A stretch of 64,000 nucleotides of DNA from an uncultured Chitinophagales bacterium (GCA_937927195.1 CALBCY010000069.1:1-64000), one strand, 5' to 3'. Counted from the stretch's first letter, positions 9,423-19,271 are shown. The notes: generated from the sequence alone by a model not told the origin. Translations and numbers: made by a program.

Positions 9423-9845
9423 ATAAGCAATGGTAGATTTGCTGTGAACAAGCCTTTCGTGAACAATAATAGCCATGCATTTGTTTAAATTTGAATGCAA
9501 CAACTTGACATTCGATAACTTTCCGTTTTTGGGACATACTATGCGAGCTTTACACCAATTAAGTTTTAGACTTTTTTTGTATATTGAGTATAGTAAATGG
9601 TTGTAAATTTCAAATTGACTAGGAATTCTCATTTTGGGAATTTCTTAATTTTTGTTGATATATTTAGTCAAAATAACCATTGTATAGAGAACATTAAATT
9701 CGTTTTCAAAGTATAAATACAAGGAATTAAGAATTTAGAAACAAGGTCTATAATTGTTTCCCAGATTGTTTGATAAATTAGGAACACAAAAAATAACAGT
9801 TAAATGTTTGAAGCTACATCCCACGAGCTTTTAACCCAATATTCT
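9423..9845. other. Intergenic gap without a supported gene
   Basis: About 420 AT-rich bases. Short frames on either strand lack coding character. The only regulatory candidate is a weak TTG...TAAATTAG arrangement near 9760-9780 (TAAATTAG is one base off TAnnTTTG), which could drive the response regulator gene. Confidence 0.5.
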
Positions 9846-10259
9846 ATGAATCACCCTAACATTATGCTGATCGATGATGATCCAACGACTCATTTTTATC
9901 ATAAAATGATGATAGAACTTGCAGGTATGGATAAATCTTCTGTTTCTGAATATTTGTACGCAGCTGATGCACTCGTTTTCATGAAGGAACAATTGGTAGA
10001 AAATAGTTTGGAAAACTGGCCTGATTTTATCTTTCTCGATATCAATATGCCAAAAATGAATGGCTGGGAATTTTTGAATGAAATAAAAAAACTTGATTTG
10101 GGCGAAAAGCTTCCTAAAATATATATGGTAAGCAACTCAGATGATCCCTTGGAACACGAAAAGTTAAAACAATACGACATAGTTATTGAACTCAAGAAAA
10201 AATATCTTGACAAAGACTTCTTCATAAGAATTGTCAAACCAGAAGCATCAGATATTTAA
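9846..10259 (+). CDS. Single-domain response regulator (receiver only)
   Basis: 137 residues from the preferred start MNHPNIMLIDDD; 14 upstream residues from 9804 look non-native. A stand-alone CheY-like receiver with an acidic pocket DDD at 10-12, phospho-acceptor Asp65 in FIFLDINMP, a Ser in YMVSNSDD as the switch residue, and a Lys in ELKKKYLD. There is no output domain, so it probably relays phosphate or binds a partner. No histidine kinase is adjacent. The family is abundant in Cytophaga/Saprospira-type bacteria. Confidence 0.9.
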   Translation: MNHPNIMLIDDDPTTHFYHKMMIELAGMDKSSVSEYLYAADALVFMKEQLVENSLENWPDFIFLDINMPKMNGWEFLNEIKKLDLGEKLPKIYMVSNSDDPLEHEKLKQYDIVIELKKKYLDKDFFIRIVKPEASDI

Positions 10260-10281
10260 ACTATTGTATTTGTCTCGTTTG

Positions 10282-10743
10282 CTATGCAGGCTTCTCTTCA
10301 ACAATACCTCTTCTGTAATAATTTACTTGCCCTAAATGATAAGACAAATGGGTGGTTAAATGAACCAAAAACAACATCGTTGGCAAATCCTTATCGGAGA
10401 ACACCTTCAAAGGGAAAATTCCATTCAGCGTTTCATCATCCAGATTTGACAAGACATCTTTGACCATTGCATTGGCCGCTTCCAAACCTTTAACGATCTG
10501 ATCAACTGGCACATTTTTAATTGAAAACTCCAAAGGTCTGTCTCTTTTATAATCTGTTTTTCCCAATGCATGTCCAATAAAATGATTCAGATTACCAACT
10601 ATATGGCAGGCAAGGTTTCCTGGTGAATTAGAAATTTTCCCTCTAGTCTCCCATAAATCAGATTCATTTTTAAAAAGCCTCATTTCTTTTATCAGCTTTT
10701 TAATGTCTCTGTCGAAGATTGAAATTAAATGTTGTCGGATCAT
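10282..10743 (-). CDS. DinB-like / DUF1572 family protein
   Basis: 153 residues, predicted as a four-helix bundle of the DinB/YfiT superfamily, with metal-ligand-type histidines spaced along it (LACHIVGNLNHFIGHALG near residue 50; LTTHLSYHLGQVNYYR near 135). Members are metal-dependent and some are thiol S-transferases; many have no known role. It is convergent with the response regulator gene. Confidence 0.82.
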   Translation of the reverse strand: MIRQHLISIFDRDIKKLIKEMRLFKNESDLWETRGKISNSPGNLACHIVGNLNHFIGHALGKTDYKRDRPLEFSIKNVPVDQIVKGLEAANAMVKDVLSNLDDETLNGIFPLKVFSDKDLPTMLFLVHLTTHLSYHLGQVNYYRRGIVEEKPA

Positions 10744-10803
10744 GATGTTTTGATATTTAGAATTTCAGACATTCAGATGTTTAGATGTTTAGATGTTTAG
10801 AAT
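10744..10803. repeat. Octamer tandem repeat TTTAGATG upstream of the DinB-like gene
   Basis: TTTAGATG at 10780-10787 and 10788-10795, then TTTAGAAT at 10796-10803, with degenerate units before (ATATTTAGAATTTCAGACATTC). This is the reverse complement of the CTAAACATC motif at 112-137. Confidence 0.6.
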
Positions 10804-10858
10804 TAGCAACAAAGTATTACACATTTTAAATGTCTAAAAATCCAAAGGTCCTTACAAT

Positions 10859-11872
10859 TCAACAAAAGAAAAAATAATCTTTGGCCTTTTCAAGTTTTTG
10901 TTCAATTAAATCTTTTTCAATTATTCCTTGTTCTGCCCTTTGAGCGACAGAAATTATTATCTGAACAGCAGTTTTGTTCCCTGCATTAAGGCGGTCCTCA
11001 CTTTGTAATATTTTACCATAAATTTCGCGACCAATCTTATTTTCATTGTTGCAAATCCACTCAAATTCACAATTCATGTTTATCATTCTTTTTGCCAAGT
11101 ATTTTCCTTTTTTTCCAGCTCCCCACAAGATCAACTCTGAATCGAGATTGCGATCCAAATCCAGAAAGTAATCGAGTTTGATGTCTAAAAACCGATTGTC
11201 TTTGTAATTTTCATCTGTGCGAGAAGTTCGATTAGAATAATCTCGCCAATGATGCAAAACTTTGTTGCTTGGAATAAGAATCAAGCCAGCCTTATAGAAC
11301 CGAAAACAAAGGTCATAATCTTCTGGATAACGGTCTGGTATAAAAGCAGCGCAAAGATTCAAATCATTTCGGTGGAGCATCCAGCATGGAGATGGGATGA
11401 CACATTCTTTGTATATTTCACTAAAAGCATTGCCCACTCCATTCAAGCCATTCAACCATTGTTCATATCTTTCATAACCTTCGCCCAATCCAGTCTCTGA
11501 AAAGTATTTCACCAATCCCACAGCCAAATGCCCTGCTCCATGGTCTAGCAATGCCTTTTTCAAGCATTGCAATTTATCTGAGCTCATTAGGTCATCCGAG
11601 TCCATTCTTGTGATGAATTCCCCTTTACTGTTCTCATAAGCCAATCTCAAAGCGGATATGATTCCTGAACCTGTGTTGTTGAAGTATTTAATCCTTTCAT
11701 CTCTCTCGGAAAAGTCTGCTAAAATACTTTCACAGGAATCTGTAGAATGATCATTGACGGCTATCAATTCCCAATTTTCTTCCGTCTGATTTAGGATGGA
11801 ATTCAAACAGTCTGTCAAGTACCTGGAAGAATTTTTCACAGGCATCAGAATACTAATTAGGGACTGTTCCAT
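10859..11872 (-). CDS. Family 2 glycosyltransferase with a C-terminal nucleotide-binding-like extension
   Basis: 337 residues. The N-terminal 230 residues form a GT-A domain with 'SILMPVKNSSRYL' at the start and the metal-binding MDSDD near residue 93. It is predicted to transfer a sugar from a nucleotide donor in the cytosol. After about residue 250 comes an unusual extension starting ELILWGAGKKGKYLAKRM, a Rossmann-like glycine motif found in some polysaccharide-locus glycosyltransferases. The gene directly before it in transcription order is mannose-6-phosphate isomerase, so a mannose-derived donor (GDP-mannose route) is possible but unproven. Confidence 0.88.
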   Translation of the reverse strand: MEQSLISILMPVKNSSRYLTDCLNSILNQTEENWELIAVNDHSTDSCESILADFSERDERIKYFNNTGSGIISALRLAYENSKGEFITRMDSDDLMSSDKLQCLKKALLDHGAGHLAVGLVKYFSETGLGEGYERYEQWLNGLNGVGNAFSEIYKECVIPSPCWMLHRNDLNLCAAFIPDRYPEDYDLCFRFYKAGLILIPSNKVLHHWRDYSNRTSRTDENYKDNRFLDIKLDYFLDLDRNLDSELILWGAGKKGKYLAKRMINMNCEFEWICNNENKIGREIYGKILQSEDRLNAGNKTAVQIIISVAQRAEQGIIEKDLIEQKLEKAKDYFFFC

Positions 11873-11899
11873 TTTGGATTTTTGGATTTTTGGATTTTC
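11873..11899. repeat. Octamer repeat TTTTTGGA next to the glycosyltransferase start
   Basis: GGATTTTT recurs with period eight immediately upstream of the ATG on the minus strand. This is the same period as the TTTAGATG repeat at 10780. Confidence 0.55.
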
Positions 11900-12031
11900 G
11901 AATGCTCCTTTGAGTCAAAAAAAGCGATGTGTTGCTATATGAACTATATGGTTCAGATTTATAAATACATAGTGAAATCGTGCACATAGTTGATATTTGC
12001 AGCTATATGAACTGCCTTGGTTCAAAAAAAC

Positions 12032-13024
12032 TTAAACATCCAAAACTCCAACATAAGATTCCAAAATTTTAAAACTTCCAATTGGATCTAACTTGACATG
12101 TTCAATGCATGCAGGGATTAGAATGGCATCTCCTTTTCCTACTTTCATTTCAAAATCATCTGCTTGCAAATTGAATGCTCCTTCCATGCAAACATAAATA
12201 ACAAAGGAATCTAATTTTGAGTAATCACGATTAACGAGCTTATCAAAGTTGAGCTTATTGGTCGTGAAATACGGACAACTGACCAGTTCGACAGGATCGT
12301 TTACTTTGTCCTTGTATAAGGTTTGATATTGATCGTAGAAATTGTAGTCTATGGCATCCAAGGCTTTTTCTACATGCAATTCTCTCATTTTACCATCCAA
12401 TCCCGGACGATCAAAATCGTAAATTCGGTAAGTAATATCGGAAGTTTGTTGGATCTCTGCGAGCAGCAAACCCTTCCCAATTGTATGAACTCGACCGGCA
12501 GGCAGAAAATAAACTTCATCAGATTTCACTTCCTCCACATTCAAAATGTCCAATAGTTTGCCTTCTTCGAAATACTTTAAGTAAGAAGTTTTATCCAAGG
12601 GACGATTGAATCCTGTAATCAATTTAGCTCCTTCATCGGCTTGAAAGATGTACCACATTTCAGTTTTACCATTAGAATCATGTCTGGTTTTCGCCAATTC
12701 ATCATCCGGATGAACTTGAATCGACAAATCATCATTGGCATCTATGAATTTGACAAGCAAAGGAAACTCGTTGCCAAATTTTTTATAAACAGATTCCCCA
12801 ACCAGTTTGTACTTGTAATTATCAAGCAATTCTCTGAGATTTGTCCCTTTTAGTGCGCCATTTTCAACTATTGAGATATTGGATTTTACCCCTGAAATTT
12901 CCCAAGTTTCACCACAATTGGGCAAATCACCGTAATCCTTTCCCAGAATTGTCTTAATCTTCTGACCACCCCATATCTTTTCCTTGTAGATGGTTTCGAA
13001 CTTTAAGGGATACAGCTGTTTCAT
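12032..13024 (-). CDS. manA: Mannose-6-phosphate isomerase, class I
   Basis: 330 residues from MKQLYPLKF; an ATG at 13039 would add five residues. It is a cupin-fold enzyme interconverting mannose 6-phosphate and fructose 6-phosphate. Features seen: KIWGG near the start, the zinc ligands Gln and His in LSIQVHPDDE, a Glu in GKTEMWYIF, and a His in GRVHTIGKG followed by AEIQQTSDITYR. The length fits the short Bacillus-type class I enzymes. It should supply mannose 6-phosphate for GDP-mannose or feed mannose into glycolysis. The promoter position supports the later start. Confidence 0.93.
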   Translation of the reverse strand: MKQLYPLKFETIYKEKIWGGQKIKTILGKDYGDLPNCGETWEISGVKSNISIVENGALKGTNLRELLDNYKYKLVGESVYKKFGNEFPLLVKFIDANDDLSIQVHPDDELAKTRHDSNGKTEMWYIFQADEGAKLITGFNRPLDKTSYLKYFEEGKLLDILNVEEVKSDEVYFLPAGRVHTIGKGLLLAEIQQTSDITYRIYDFDRPGLDGKMRELHVEKALDAIDYNFYDQYQTLYKDKVNDPVELVSCPYFTTNKLNFDKLVNRDYSKLDSFVIYVCMEGAFNLQADDFEMKVGKGDAILIPACIEHVKLDPIGSFKILESYVGVLDV

Positions 13025-13048
13025 TTTATCATTATTCATTGAGCCACA

Positions 13049-13056
13049 AATATATA
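13049..13056 (-). promoter_or_regulatory. -7 promoter element of manA
   Basis: The minus strand reads TATATTTG (exact TAnnTTTG). A TTTG lies about 23 bases upstream. Transcription would begin near 13043, giving about 19 bases of leader to ATG 13024 but only about 4 to ATG 13039. Confidence 0.5.
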
Positions 13057-13235
13057 GCTGTCAGACAAAGAATAAAACAAATTGTAAAATATGATTTTTG
13101 GTAAAGTGTCTTTTTGAAATGAATTTTACAAGACAAATTTAAGATACAGTGCTGTATATCAGTGATTAATAAAAGTAAAATTAGTGTTTGATTAGTATTT
13201 GTATTGCTTTACAAGCCCAATGCCTAATGCTCCAA

Positions 13236-15425
13236 TTAATGACTGGATTTCACTATTTTATCCTTTACTACCGTTCCATCTGCCATTTGGATTTCAAGTA
13301 AATAAACTCCCGTTGGAAGTCCAGCCGTATTAATTGTTGTCTTTTCAAGCATCAGATTTGGATTCTTAAAAATTTCACGACCTGTTAAATCGAAAATAGA
13401 AATGCTTTTAATCGGCTCTTGAGCCATTATTTGAAATTGGTTCTTAAAAGGATTGGGAAAGATTTCAAGATTCACCTTTGTCTCCTTCAAGGCACTGATT
13501 ACTTCTCCTTCAGGGATTGAAGCCAAAGCAATTTTGTTGGCATTTAAAATCTCTTTGCTTTCACGATCCTGTACGAAAACAACAGCAGTCATGTGCTCGA
13601 TATTCCAATCTTCGTCGATCTCCAAATCGATTGGAATGGACAGATTGTTTCCTTTCGATGAAATATCAATACTCAATCCATCAGCTCCCTTGTATTGAGT
13701 TCTAGCGACAAAATTGATTTGATCAATGCCCAACCAACTTTCCTGAATTTCAGACTCCGTCAAAATCACATGCAAACGATTGTCATCTCCATAGGCCAAT
13801 CCAGGGACATCCACTTGGATCGAAGCCCCAAATTTTCTTTCTGCTGTGTTTTTAACAGGATTGACTATTGAAATGCTAACTGGACTTGTTCTGTCAACTG
13901 CAGTTAAGACAATATTGGCGTAGGCATTGAACTGATTTTCTGCGGCTGTTCCTCCACCATTGTATTCATTTCGGCCATCAAATATGGCATATGGAAAACC
14001 CTCGACATTGTAATAATCCAATCTTGCCAGGGCTTGCTCATTTTCGTAACTGTCATCTTCATGGTAACTGACAATTGCAACAGAATAATCGTATTCGATT
14101 AGGTCATCCAAGCCATTGGCAGCAGCGGGGCAAAACGTACACCATGTTCCACTGCCCTCCTCTATCAAAACCAAATCACGGGCGACATTGCTGTCTTCAA
14201 TTAATTTCACCAACATACTGGTATTGGCTCCTTCTAAAACAACTTGATCGTTCCTGTAGTAATAACCGGTTGCAAAGGCTGTAAAATCATAAATTCCGGG
14301 TTCAACATCAAAAATACTTGCATTTCCAGTTTGATCTGCTGTTAGAAATTGATCGTTGATTTGGACAACAGCTCCTGGAATTGCTTGATCATTTTCATTC
14401 ACGATGTCAAAACGGATAAAAGTACCCTCTGATCCCAGGGTGAAATCAAAGACATTGTTGCTTGCATTTACTGTAATACTGTTTCCGTTGCTGTTTCCAA
14501 AACCATCGGCAGAAATGTCAAAAGTGTAGTTTCCATTGTATAAATTTGGAAGTGTATAATTCCCGTTGCTGTTTGTGCTTAGGTAAAATACTGCTCCAGA
14601 TTCATTGTCAGTAATTTCAACAAGAGCGTCTGCAACACCTTGGCCATCACTGGTTATCTGCCCGCTAACAGATTGTGATTCAGGAAGGGAGTATGGAATA
14701 GCCAATGCAGTGAATTGAGCGGTTTCACCAAAAAAACCTACAAGGCTTGCATTCCCAGAATTTGTATTTATGGTATACAAAACCGGATCACTGGAGCCCT
14801 CTACCAAACAGGATAAATATAAATTTCCATTGTTTCGGTCAAATGCGAGATCTAAACCAAAAGTAATTTCTATTCCTGTATTGCCAATAATTGAAGCCTG
14901 ACCAGTCGCAGCATTTACCTCATATAAGTTGTTGTTTATTGCATCGACACCGAATATTTGACCGAATCGATTGGAGGCGATGGAAAACATTTGACCAGAA
15001 TTGCCCATATCAGCTATGTACACAACTTGACCATTGGAAGGACTCACTTCATAAAATTTGTCAGAAGAACAGGCGAACCACTTTTGTAGGACTGGCGAGT
15101 AGGTTAAGCCCGATATTTGAGTTCCTAGAATGCCCATCTGGTCTTGTTGACCTGTGTTCATATTTACAGACCACAGCTTAGGACTGAAATCACAAACCAA
15201 ATAATTTCCCTGTTCATCAAAGTCTCCGCTTTGATAATAAGTTTCAGTCATAGGGCCGATAAATTCAATATCTTGAGGATCTTCAAGATTGAATGAATAC
15301 AATCCTGGACCAAAGCTGCCATCATCTAAAGAAATGGCAATGACTTGTGCTGAAACTTGAATAGACAAGAAGCAGAGCAATAGAAAGGCTAAAAGCTTGC
15401 TATTGAAGATAGAGGGAGTTTTCAT
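13236..15425 (-). CDS. Secreted T9SS protein with carboxypeptidase-like repeats and an Omp28-like thioredoxin domain
   Basis: 729 residues. The order is signal peptide (core LLAFLLLCFLSIQV, cleavage at SAQ), a beta-propeller-like region (about 25-245) with repeated 'T..ag..s.ig' motifs, two carboxypeptidase-regulatory-like beta-sandwiches (about 250-405), an Omp28-type thioredoxin-like domain holding a CxxC (TWCTFCPAA, near residue 430), and a type A T9SS sorting domain (about 650-729, with IFPNPF and GVYLLEI). It should cross the outer membrane by type IX secretion and be attached or released. The role of the CxxC at the surface is unknown. It is monocistronic. Confidence 0.88.
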   Translation of the reverse strand: MKTPSIFNSKLLAFLLLCFLSIQVSAQVIAISLDDGSFGPGLYSFNLEDPQDIEFIGPMTETYYQSGDFDEQGNYLVCDFSPKLWSVNMNTGQQDQMGILGTQISGLTYSPVLQKWFACSSDKFYEVSPSNGQVVYIADMGNSGQMFSIASNRFGQIFGVDAINNNLYEVNAATGQASIIGNTGIEITFGLDLAFDRNNGNLYLSCLVEGSSDPVLYTINTNSGNASLVGFFGETAQFTALAIPYSLPESQSVSGQITSDGQGVADALVEITDNESGAVFYLSTNSNGNYTLPNLYNGNYTFDISADGFGNSNGNSITVNASNNVFDFTLGSEGTFIRFDIVNENDQAIPGAVVQINDQFLTADQTGNASIFDVEPGIYDFTAFATGYYYRNDQVVLEGANTSMLVKLIEDSNVARDLVLIEEGSGTWCTFCPAAANGLDDLIEYDYSVAIVSYHEDDSYENEQALARLDYYNVEGFPYAIFDGRNEYNGGGTAAENQFNAYANIVLTAVDRTSPVSISIVNPVKNTAERKFGASIQVDVPGLAYGDDNRLHVILTESEIQESWLGIDQINFVARTQYKGADGLSIDISSKGNNLSIPIDLEIDEDWNIEHMTAVVFVQDRESKEILNANKIALASIPEGEVISALKETKVNLEIFPNPFKNQFQIMAQEPIKSISIFDLTGREIFKNPNLMLEKTTINTAGLPTGVYLLEIQMADGTVVKDKIVKSSH

Positions 15426-15630
15426 GTGAGCCGGATTTAGTAAATCTTTATACTTTGGCTCTACGATTTTTTTGGAGAAATGTTTGGAAAATGCGGTGAT
15501 TTTTGCACAGCCAAGCCCCTAAAATGTTGGCTTTTGTATTTGATCTGATAGTGTCAATGTCGAAGTAAAAGAAAAATCCTAATCACCTGATATATTCTTC
15601 ACTTCGTTTGTTGAAATAGGCAAGCACCTC

Positions 15631-16296
15631 TCACCTTGCATTACGAACTTTCAAACCATTGTATAATCGTTCTATTTTATCCTTATTCAAAACCAAATCA
15701 CGACCTTCAGCTTCTGCCTTTTTTATGTCACGAAGATCTGGAAAGGACAATTTCGCATAGGCCAAAGAGTAAGTCCAGATCAAATCTACAATGTTGAAGA
15801 GTAAATTTAGCTTAACAAAAAATCCAGCTTTTTTTATCTTAAAACCCAATTTCATAACAGACTGCTCACTGAAAAAATAGGAGCTTCCACTGACCTTAAC
15901 GGTTTCAGGAATGTTCCCATTTTCAATTTCATTGATAATTTTAAGCAAGCCTCCTAGATAATGCTCCAATATTTTATTCCTCCACGAAGGCCCAGGTTTT
16001 GTTCCTTTCATTATCATAAAATAATCAAAGGAAGTTCCCAAATGGAGATCCAGTTTTTTAGGGGATGGTGCATAAGCTAAAAGCATCGGCGAATAATACC
16101 TGTATAAGCCGAATAATGTGAACAATGGAGCGCCCAAAAACTGAAACACAGGTACAATTAAAAAGAGCAATAAATAATACCAGGAGCTTTGCTCTTTAAT
16201 TTCAGCCCAAAGCAACATGATGGCCATTCCCATTGCAAAAAGTACAATTGCGATTAACCATTGCAATGGTTTGGGCAAGTCGTAAAACTTATTCAT
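15631..16296 (-). CDS. Uncharacterised membrane protein with two N-terminal helices
   Basis: 221 residues. Two hydrophobic helices (about 13-32 and 40-66) are followed by a basic cytosolic region with another hydrophobic stretch near 160-185. I do not recognise a family. The start overlaps the stop of the upstream DUF1801-like gene by four bases, so the two are translationally coupled and may act together. Confidence 0.7.
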   Translation of the reverse strand: MNKFYDLPKPLQWLIAIVLFAMGMAIMLLWAEIKEQSSWYYLLLFLIVPVFQFLGAPLFTLFGLYRYYSPMLLAYAPSPKKLDLHLGTSFDYFMIMKGTKPGPSWRNKILEHYLGGLLKIINEIENGNIPETVKVSGSSYFFSEQSVMKLGFKIKKAGFFVKLNLLFNIVDLIWTYSLAYAKLSFPDLRDIKKAEAEGRDLVLNKDKIERLYNGLKVRNAR

Positions 16297-16736
16297 TTGG
16301 CCATCTTTATTTTTGAAATGCTTTGCTTGGTTTTATAATTGTCCAACTCCACATCACTCAAGGAAAACGCCACAGCTTTATTAATTAGTTTTTCTACTTT
16401 TTTATTCTTGAAATCTTCCACTTTTTCAATGGGAATGTGCCGAATCAACTTTCCTGTTCCTTGTAGTAAATTATCGGAATCGTCTAATAAATTTCCTTTG
16501 TTGAAACCCAAATTCAAATGTTTGTTATAAATAGGAATGTGGATAAAACCGCTTCCTAATTTCGGTGTAATTGCATAAACTGAAGTGAGTGCATGTGTAT
16601 GGTAAAACAGCTCGTTGCTATCTGGATAGATCGACAATACGTAGTTTCTAAGAGCTTTGTATAATGCTCCTAAAGTTATGGGTTTTAGTTCAAGAAAGTA
16701 TTCAAAATCTGGATGAATAGGACGAATTTCGCTCAT
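16293..16736 (-). CDS. DUF1801-like protein
   Basis: 147 residues from MSEIRPIHPDFEYF; a longer frame to 16790 overlaps the upstream gene and is less likely. It matches the YdhG/DUF1801 fold (frataxin-like or YdeI-like): an 'AITPKLGSGFIHIPIYNKHL' segment followed by the characteristic 'LLQGTGKLIRHIPI'. Function is unknown; it is a small cytosolic domain. It lies in a tight minus-strand run GNAT, DUF1801, membrane protein. Confidence 0.78.
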   Translation of the reverse strand: MSEIRPIHPDFEYFLELKPITLGALYKALRNYVLSIYPDSNELFYHTHALTSVYAITPKLGSGFIHIPIYNKHLNLGFNKGNLLDDSDNLLQGTGKLIRHIPIEKVEDFKNKKVEKLINKAVAFSLSDVELDNYKTKQSISKIKMAK

Positions 16737-16761
16737 TGAGTATTGTTTATTGAAATTTATT

Positions 16762-17298
16762 TTATGAATTGCTAGTCTTCTGTCGTTCAATTTCGTAGTA
16801 CATTAAATCCTCCTCGTCATTGGGTATTCGAATTATTTTAATGAAAGTCAATCCCAATTTTTCAAGCAATTTTTGTGAAGCTATATTTTCTTTCGTTGTT
16901 ATGGCACTTATTTTATTTTGATTAAATGTTTCGAATCCTGCTTTCAATATTCTAGCAGCACTTTCGGTGCCATAACCTTGCCCTTCAAATTCTGGCAAAA
17001 AAGCAAAACCAATGTCTACAACATCCAGCCCAACTCTTTCATAAAGACCACAAGAACCCAATTTGGTTCCATCTGCTTTTCTTATCACCGTGTAATTCGA
17101 AAAGCCCAATTTCACCAATTGACTGGTTATTTTTGTCTTAATGTACAATGTTGAATCTTCCAAGTTTTGAACTTTCCGGTCTCCGATATTGGCTATCCAT
17201 TTGGGAGTATTTAACAATTTTAAAATAAACTCAGCGTCTTCTAAAGAGGTTGGCCTAATGAACAACCGTTCTGTTTCAAATGTTTTGTAATCGCTCAT
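16762..17298 (-). CDS. GNAT-family N-acetyltransferase (RimJ/RimL-like)
   Basis: 178 residues. Acetyltransf_3-type GNAT: N-terminal 'FETERLFIRPTSLEDAEF', a central beta-bulge region ending 'VVDIGFAFLPEF', and the acetyl-CoA pyrophosphate loop 'EGQGYGTESA' (Q/R-x-x-G-x-G/A). It is likely an acetyltransferase for a protein N-terminus or a small molecule. It is the first gene of the three-gene minus-strand run. Confidence 0.9.
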   Translation of the reverse strand: MSDYKTFETERLFIRPTSLEDAEFILKLLNTPKWIANIGDRKVQNLEDSTLYIKTKITSQLVKLGFSNYTVIRKADGTKLGSCGLYERVGLDVVDIGFAFLPEFEGQGYGTESAARILKAGFETFNQNKISAITTKENIASQKLLEKLGLTFIKIIRIPNDEEDLMYYEIERQKTSNS

Positions 17299-17334
17299 TT
17301 CTTGCTTTCTTTCCTTTCTCGCTCTAATGACATT

Positions 17335-19239
17335 TCAATCAACAACAAGCATTTTTATAGAATAGGTTTCCTTTGGGTTTTTTAATTTTAAAACATAACT
17401 TCCAGCCTCTAGTAAATCATCTGTAAAACTGCTTATAAAATCATTTTGGTTTGACAATATGTATGCCCCGGAATGAATCATTTTTCCCTCAATGCTGTAC
17501 AATTCAAATGAGTAAACTCCTTCTGGTAAACCTGTCAAATAGAAACTTTGATTTATTGAAATTGGATTTGGAATGAGTTTTATTTGCACTCCCCTATTTT
17601 CGTCTATGTCATTCAAAGCTAAAACGACGTCACTGGTATCTTCCAATACTTCATGCAAGTTATTAATTTCAGGACCAATCAATAACTGACTGCTAGCACC
17701 AGGCCAAACAATCTTGACCGAATCCACCACTGCAATTTCACCCAAACCAAAATGAATGATGGAAGAATTTTGAGAGGTGTGACTCGAACCACCCTGAATT
17801 TCACGAACAAAAGCCCGCCCATCGGCATACAAATATGCCTTGCTTCCATATCCATCTCTATTGGCCTTAAGGCCTTGAAGTTTAAATTTAATCCAGTTGC
17901 CTGAATCTGAATCATTCCGATACAATCGAAATTTTCCACTGCCTACATTATTGGGATTTACATTGACCAACAGTATGTCCATGTCTCCATCCTGATTGTA
18001 ATCAAAAACTGCTGATCCACGACCTATCTTTGTATCTGCCAAATTAGACGATTGGCCAATTTCACTAAAAGTCCCATCTCCATTGTTGTGGTACAACAAA
18101 CAAGGATCATTTTCTTGCGTTTCATTAAAGGAAGTTGTTGGAATAAAACCATTAGAGACATAAAGATCAAGGTAGGTGTCATTGTCAAAATCGGCAAAAT
18201 TGCATCCCCAACTTGTGGCATAAAGTTCTTCGTGAAATTCATTGGCAACTCCCGCCTCATCGGTCAAATCGGAGAAAGTTACATCGCCATTGTTATTCAG
18301 CAAAACATTTCTGCCAATATTGGTTACATAATAATCCAAATCCAGGTCTTCATCATAATCACCAATGGCTATTCCCATTCCGTAAAGTGAAATGTCCAAT
18401 CCACTGGATTGACTGATATTAGTAAAACCATCATCAGGGTAATTATTTAGATAAGCAACGTTAGGATTGACCCATTCACCAAAATCATTGGCCACATAAA
18501 TATCGGGATGGTGGTCTCCATTGAGGTCTGTAAAAGAGGTGGCAAGCGCACAGCCAGCATCGTCCAACTCCAATTCTGCAGCTCGATTGCTAAAGGTGCC
18601 ATCCCCATTGTTCACGTAAAATTTGTTTTCAAAACAAGTGTGCTGATAAAATGTGCTTGGATCAGATTCATCTCCAACCAATCCCTCTTCGATGTAATCC
18701 ACAACAATAAGGTCTAAATAACCATCTAGATTGTAATCACCAAAACTTGCTCCCATGGTCATTGCAGAATCCAGCAAACCTGCTTGGCTTATTATATTCT
18801 CGTAAATTCCAACATCGTTTTTCTTGAACAGGTAATTTGGACTGGAAAAAAGTAAAGGGGAATCTGCTCTTTTGGTTGTGTAAACATAAATTTCACGCTC
18901 CCCATCATTGTCAATGTCGGCCGTAAGCACTCCAGCTGTAGTGTTGTCGAGGGTTTCTTCCAAACCGATTGCAAGGTCCAACTTAGTGAAAGTAAAATCT
19001 CCATTGTTTTCATAAATGGCATCAATCTGGTTTCCACCAGTTATGTACAGGTCTTCATATCCATCATTGTTGTGGTCGAAAACAGCAACACCTCCACCCA
19101 TATAAATTTCAGATTCCATAAAGAAATCAATCCCGGCAGCTTGACTTACATTTGTAAAGCTTTGTCCAAACATTTCATTACAGAAACATAATAAAAGCAT
19201 AAAGACGATTTTAGTATAAAATAAATGGCGCTTTTTCAT
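17335..19239 (-). CDS. Secreted CRTAC1-like VCBS/FG-GAP protein with ASPIC/UnbV and T9SS sorting domains
   Basis: 634 residues. A signal peptide (cleavage near MFGQ) is followed by about seven VCBS/FG-GAP repeats rich in calcium-loop motifs such as DHNNDGYED, DIDNDGERE and DYNQDGDMD, forming a beta-propeller. Then comes an ASPIC/UnbV domain (about 465-530, with REIQGGSSHTSQNS and HFGLG) and a type A sorting domain (about 555-634). Such proteins are surface-exposed and calcium-stabilised; the ligand is unknown. A TATATTTA promoter element ends a few bases before the ATG. Confidence 0.9.
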   Translation of the reverse strand: MKKRHLFYTKIVFMLLLCFCNEMFGQSFTNVSQAAGIDFFMESEIYMGGGVAVFDHNNDGYEDLYITGGNQIDAIYENNGDFTFTKLDLAIGLEETLDNTTAGVLTADIDNDGEREIYVYTTKRADSPLLFSSPNYLFKKNDVGIYENIISQAGLLDSAMTMGASFGDYNLDGYLDLIVVDYIEEGLVGDESDPSTFYQHTCFENKFYVNNGDGTFSNRAAELELDDAGCALATSFTDLNGDHHPDIYVANDFGEWVNPNVAYLNNYPDDGFTNISQSSGLDISLYGMGIAIGDYDEDLDLDYYVTNIGRNVLLNNNGDVTFSDLTDEAGVANEFHEELYATSWGCNFADFDNDTYLDLYVSNGFIPTTSFNETQENDPCLLYHNNGDGTFSEIGQSSNLADTKIGRGSAVFDYNQDGDMDILLVNVNPNNVGSGKFRLYRNDSDSGNWIKFKLQGLKANRDGYGSKAYLYADGRAFVREIQGGSSHTSQNSSIIHFGLGEIAVVDSVKIVWPGASSQLLIGPEINNLHEVLEDTSDVVLALNDIDENRGVQIKLIPNPISINQSFYLTGLPEGVYSFELYSIEGKMIHSGAYILSNQNDFISSFTDDLLEAGSYVLKLKNPKETYSIKMLVVD

Positions 19240-19271
19240 AAATAAATATAATCATTTGCTGCATAAAATCA

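Noticed and set aside
9417-9632. 71-codon minus-strand frame
   Set aside because: AT-rich, no family resemblance, no promoter or partner; it overlaps the end of the zinc protease gene. Treated as chance.
11939-12030. Two small TGAAC-GTTCA hairpins as terminators
   Set aside because: Five-base stems only; one has a T-run on the minus strand, but stability is too low to call a terminator with confidence.
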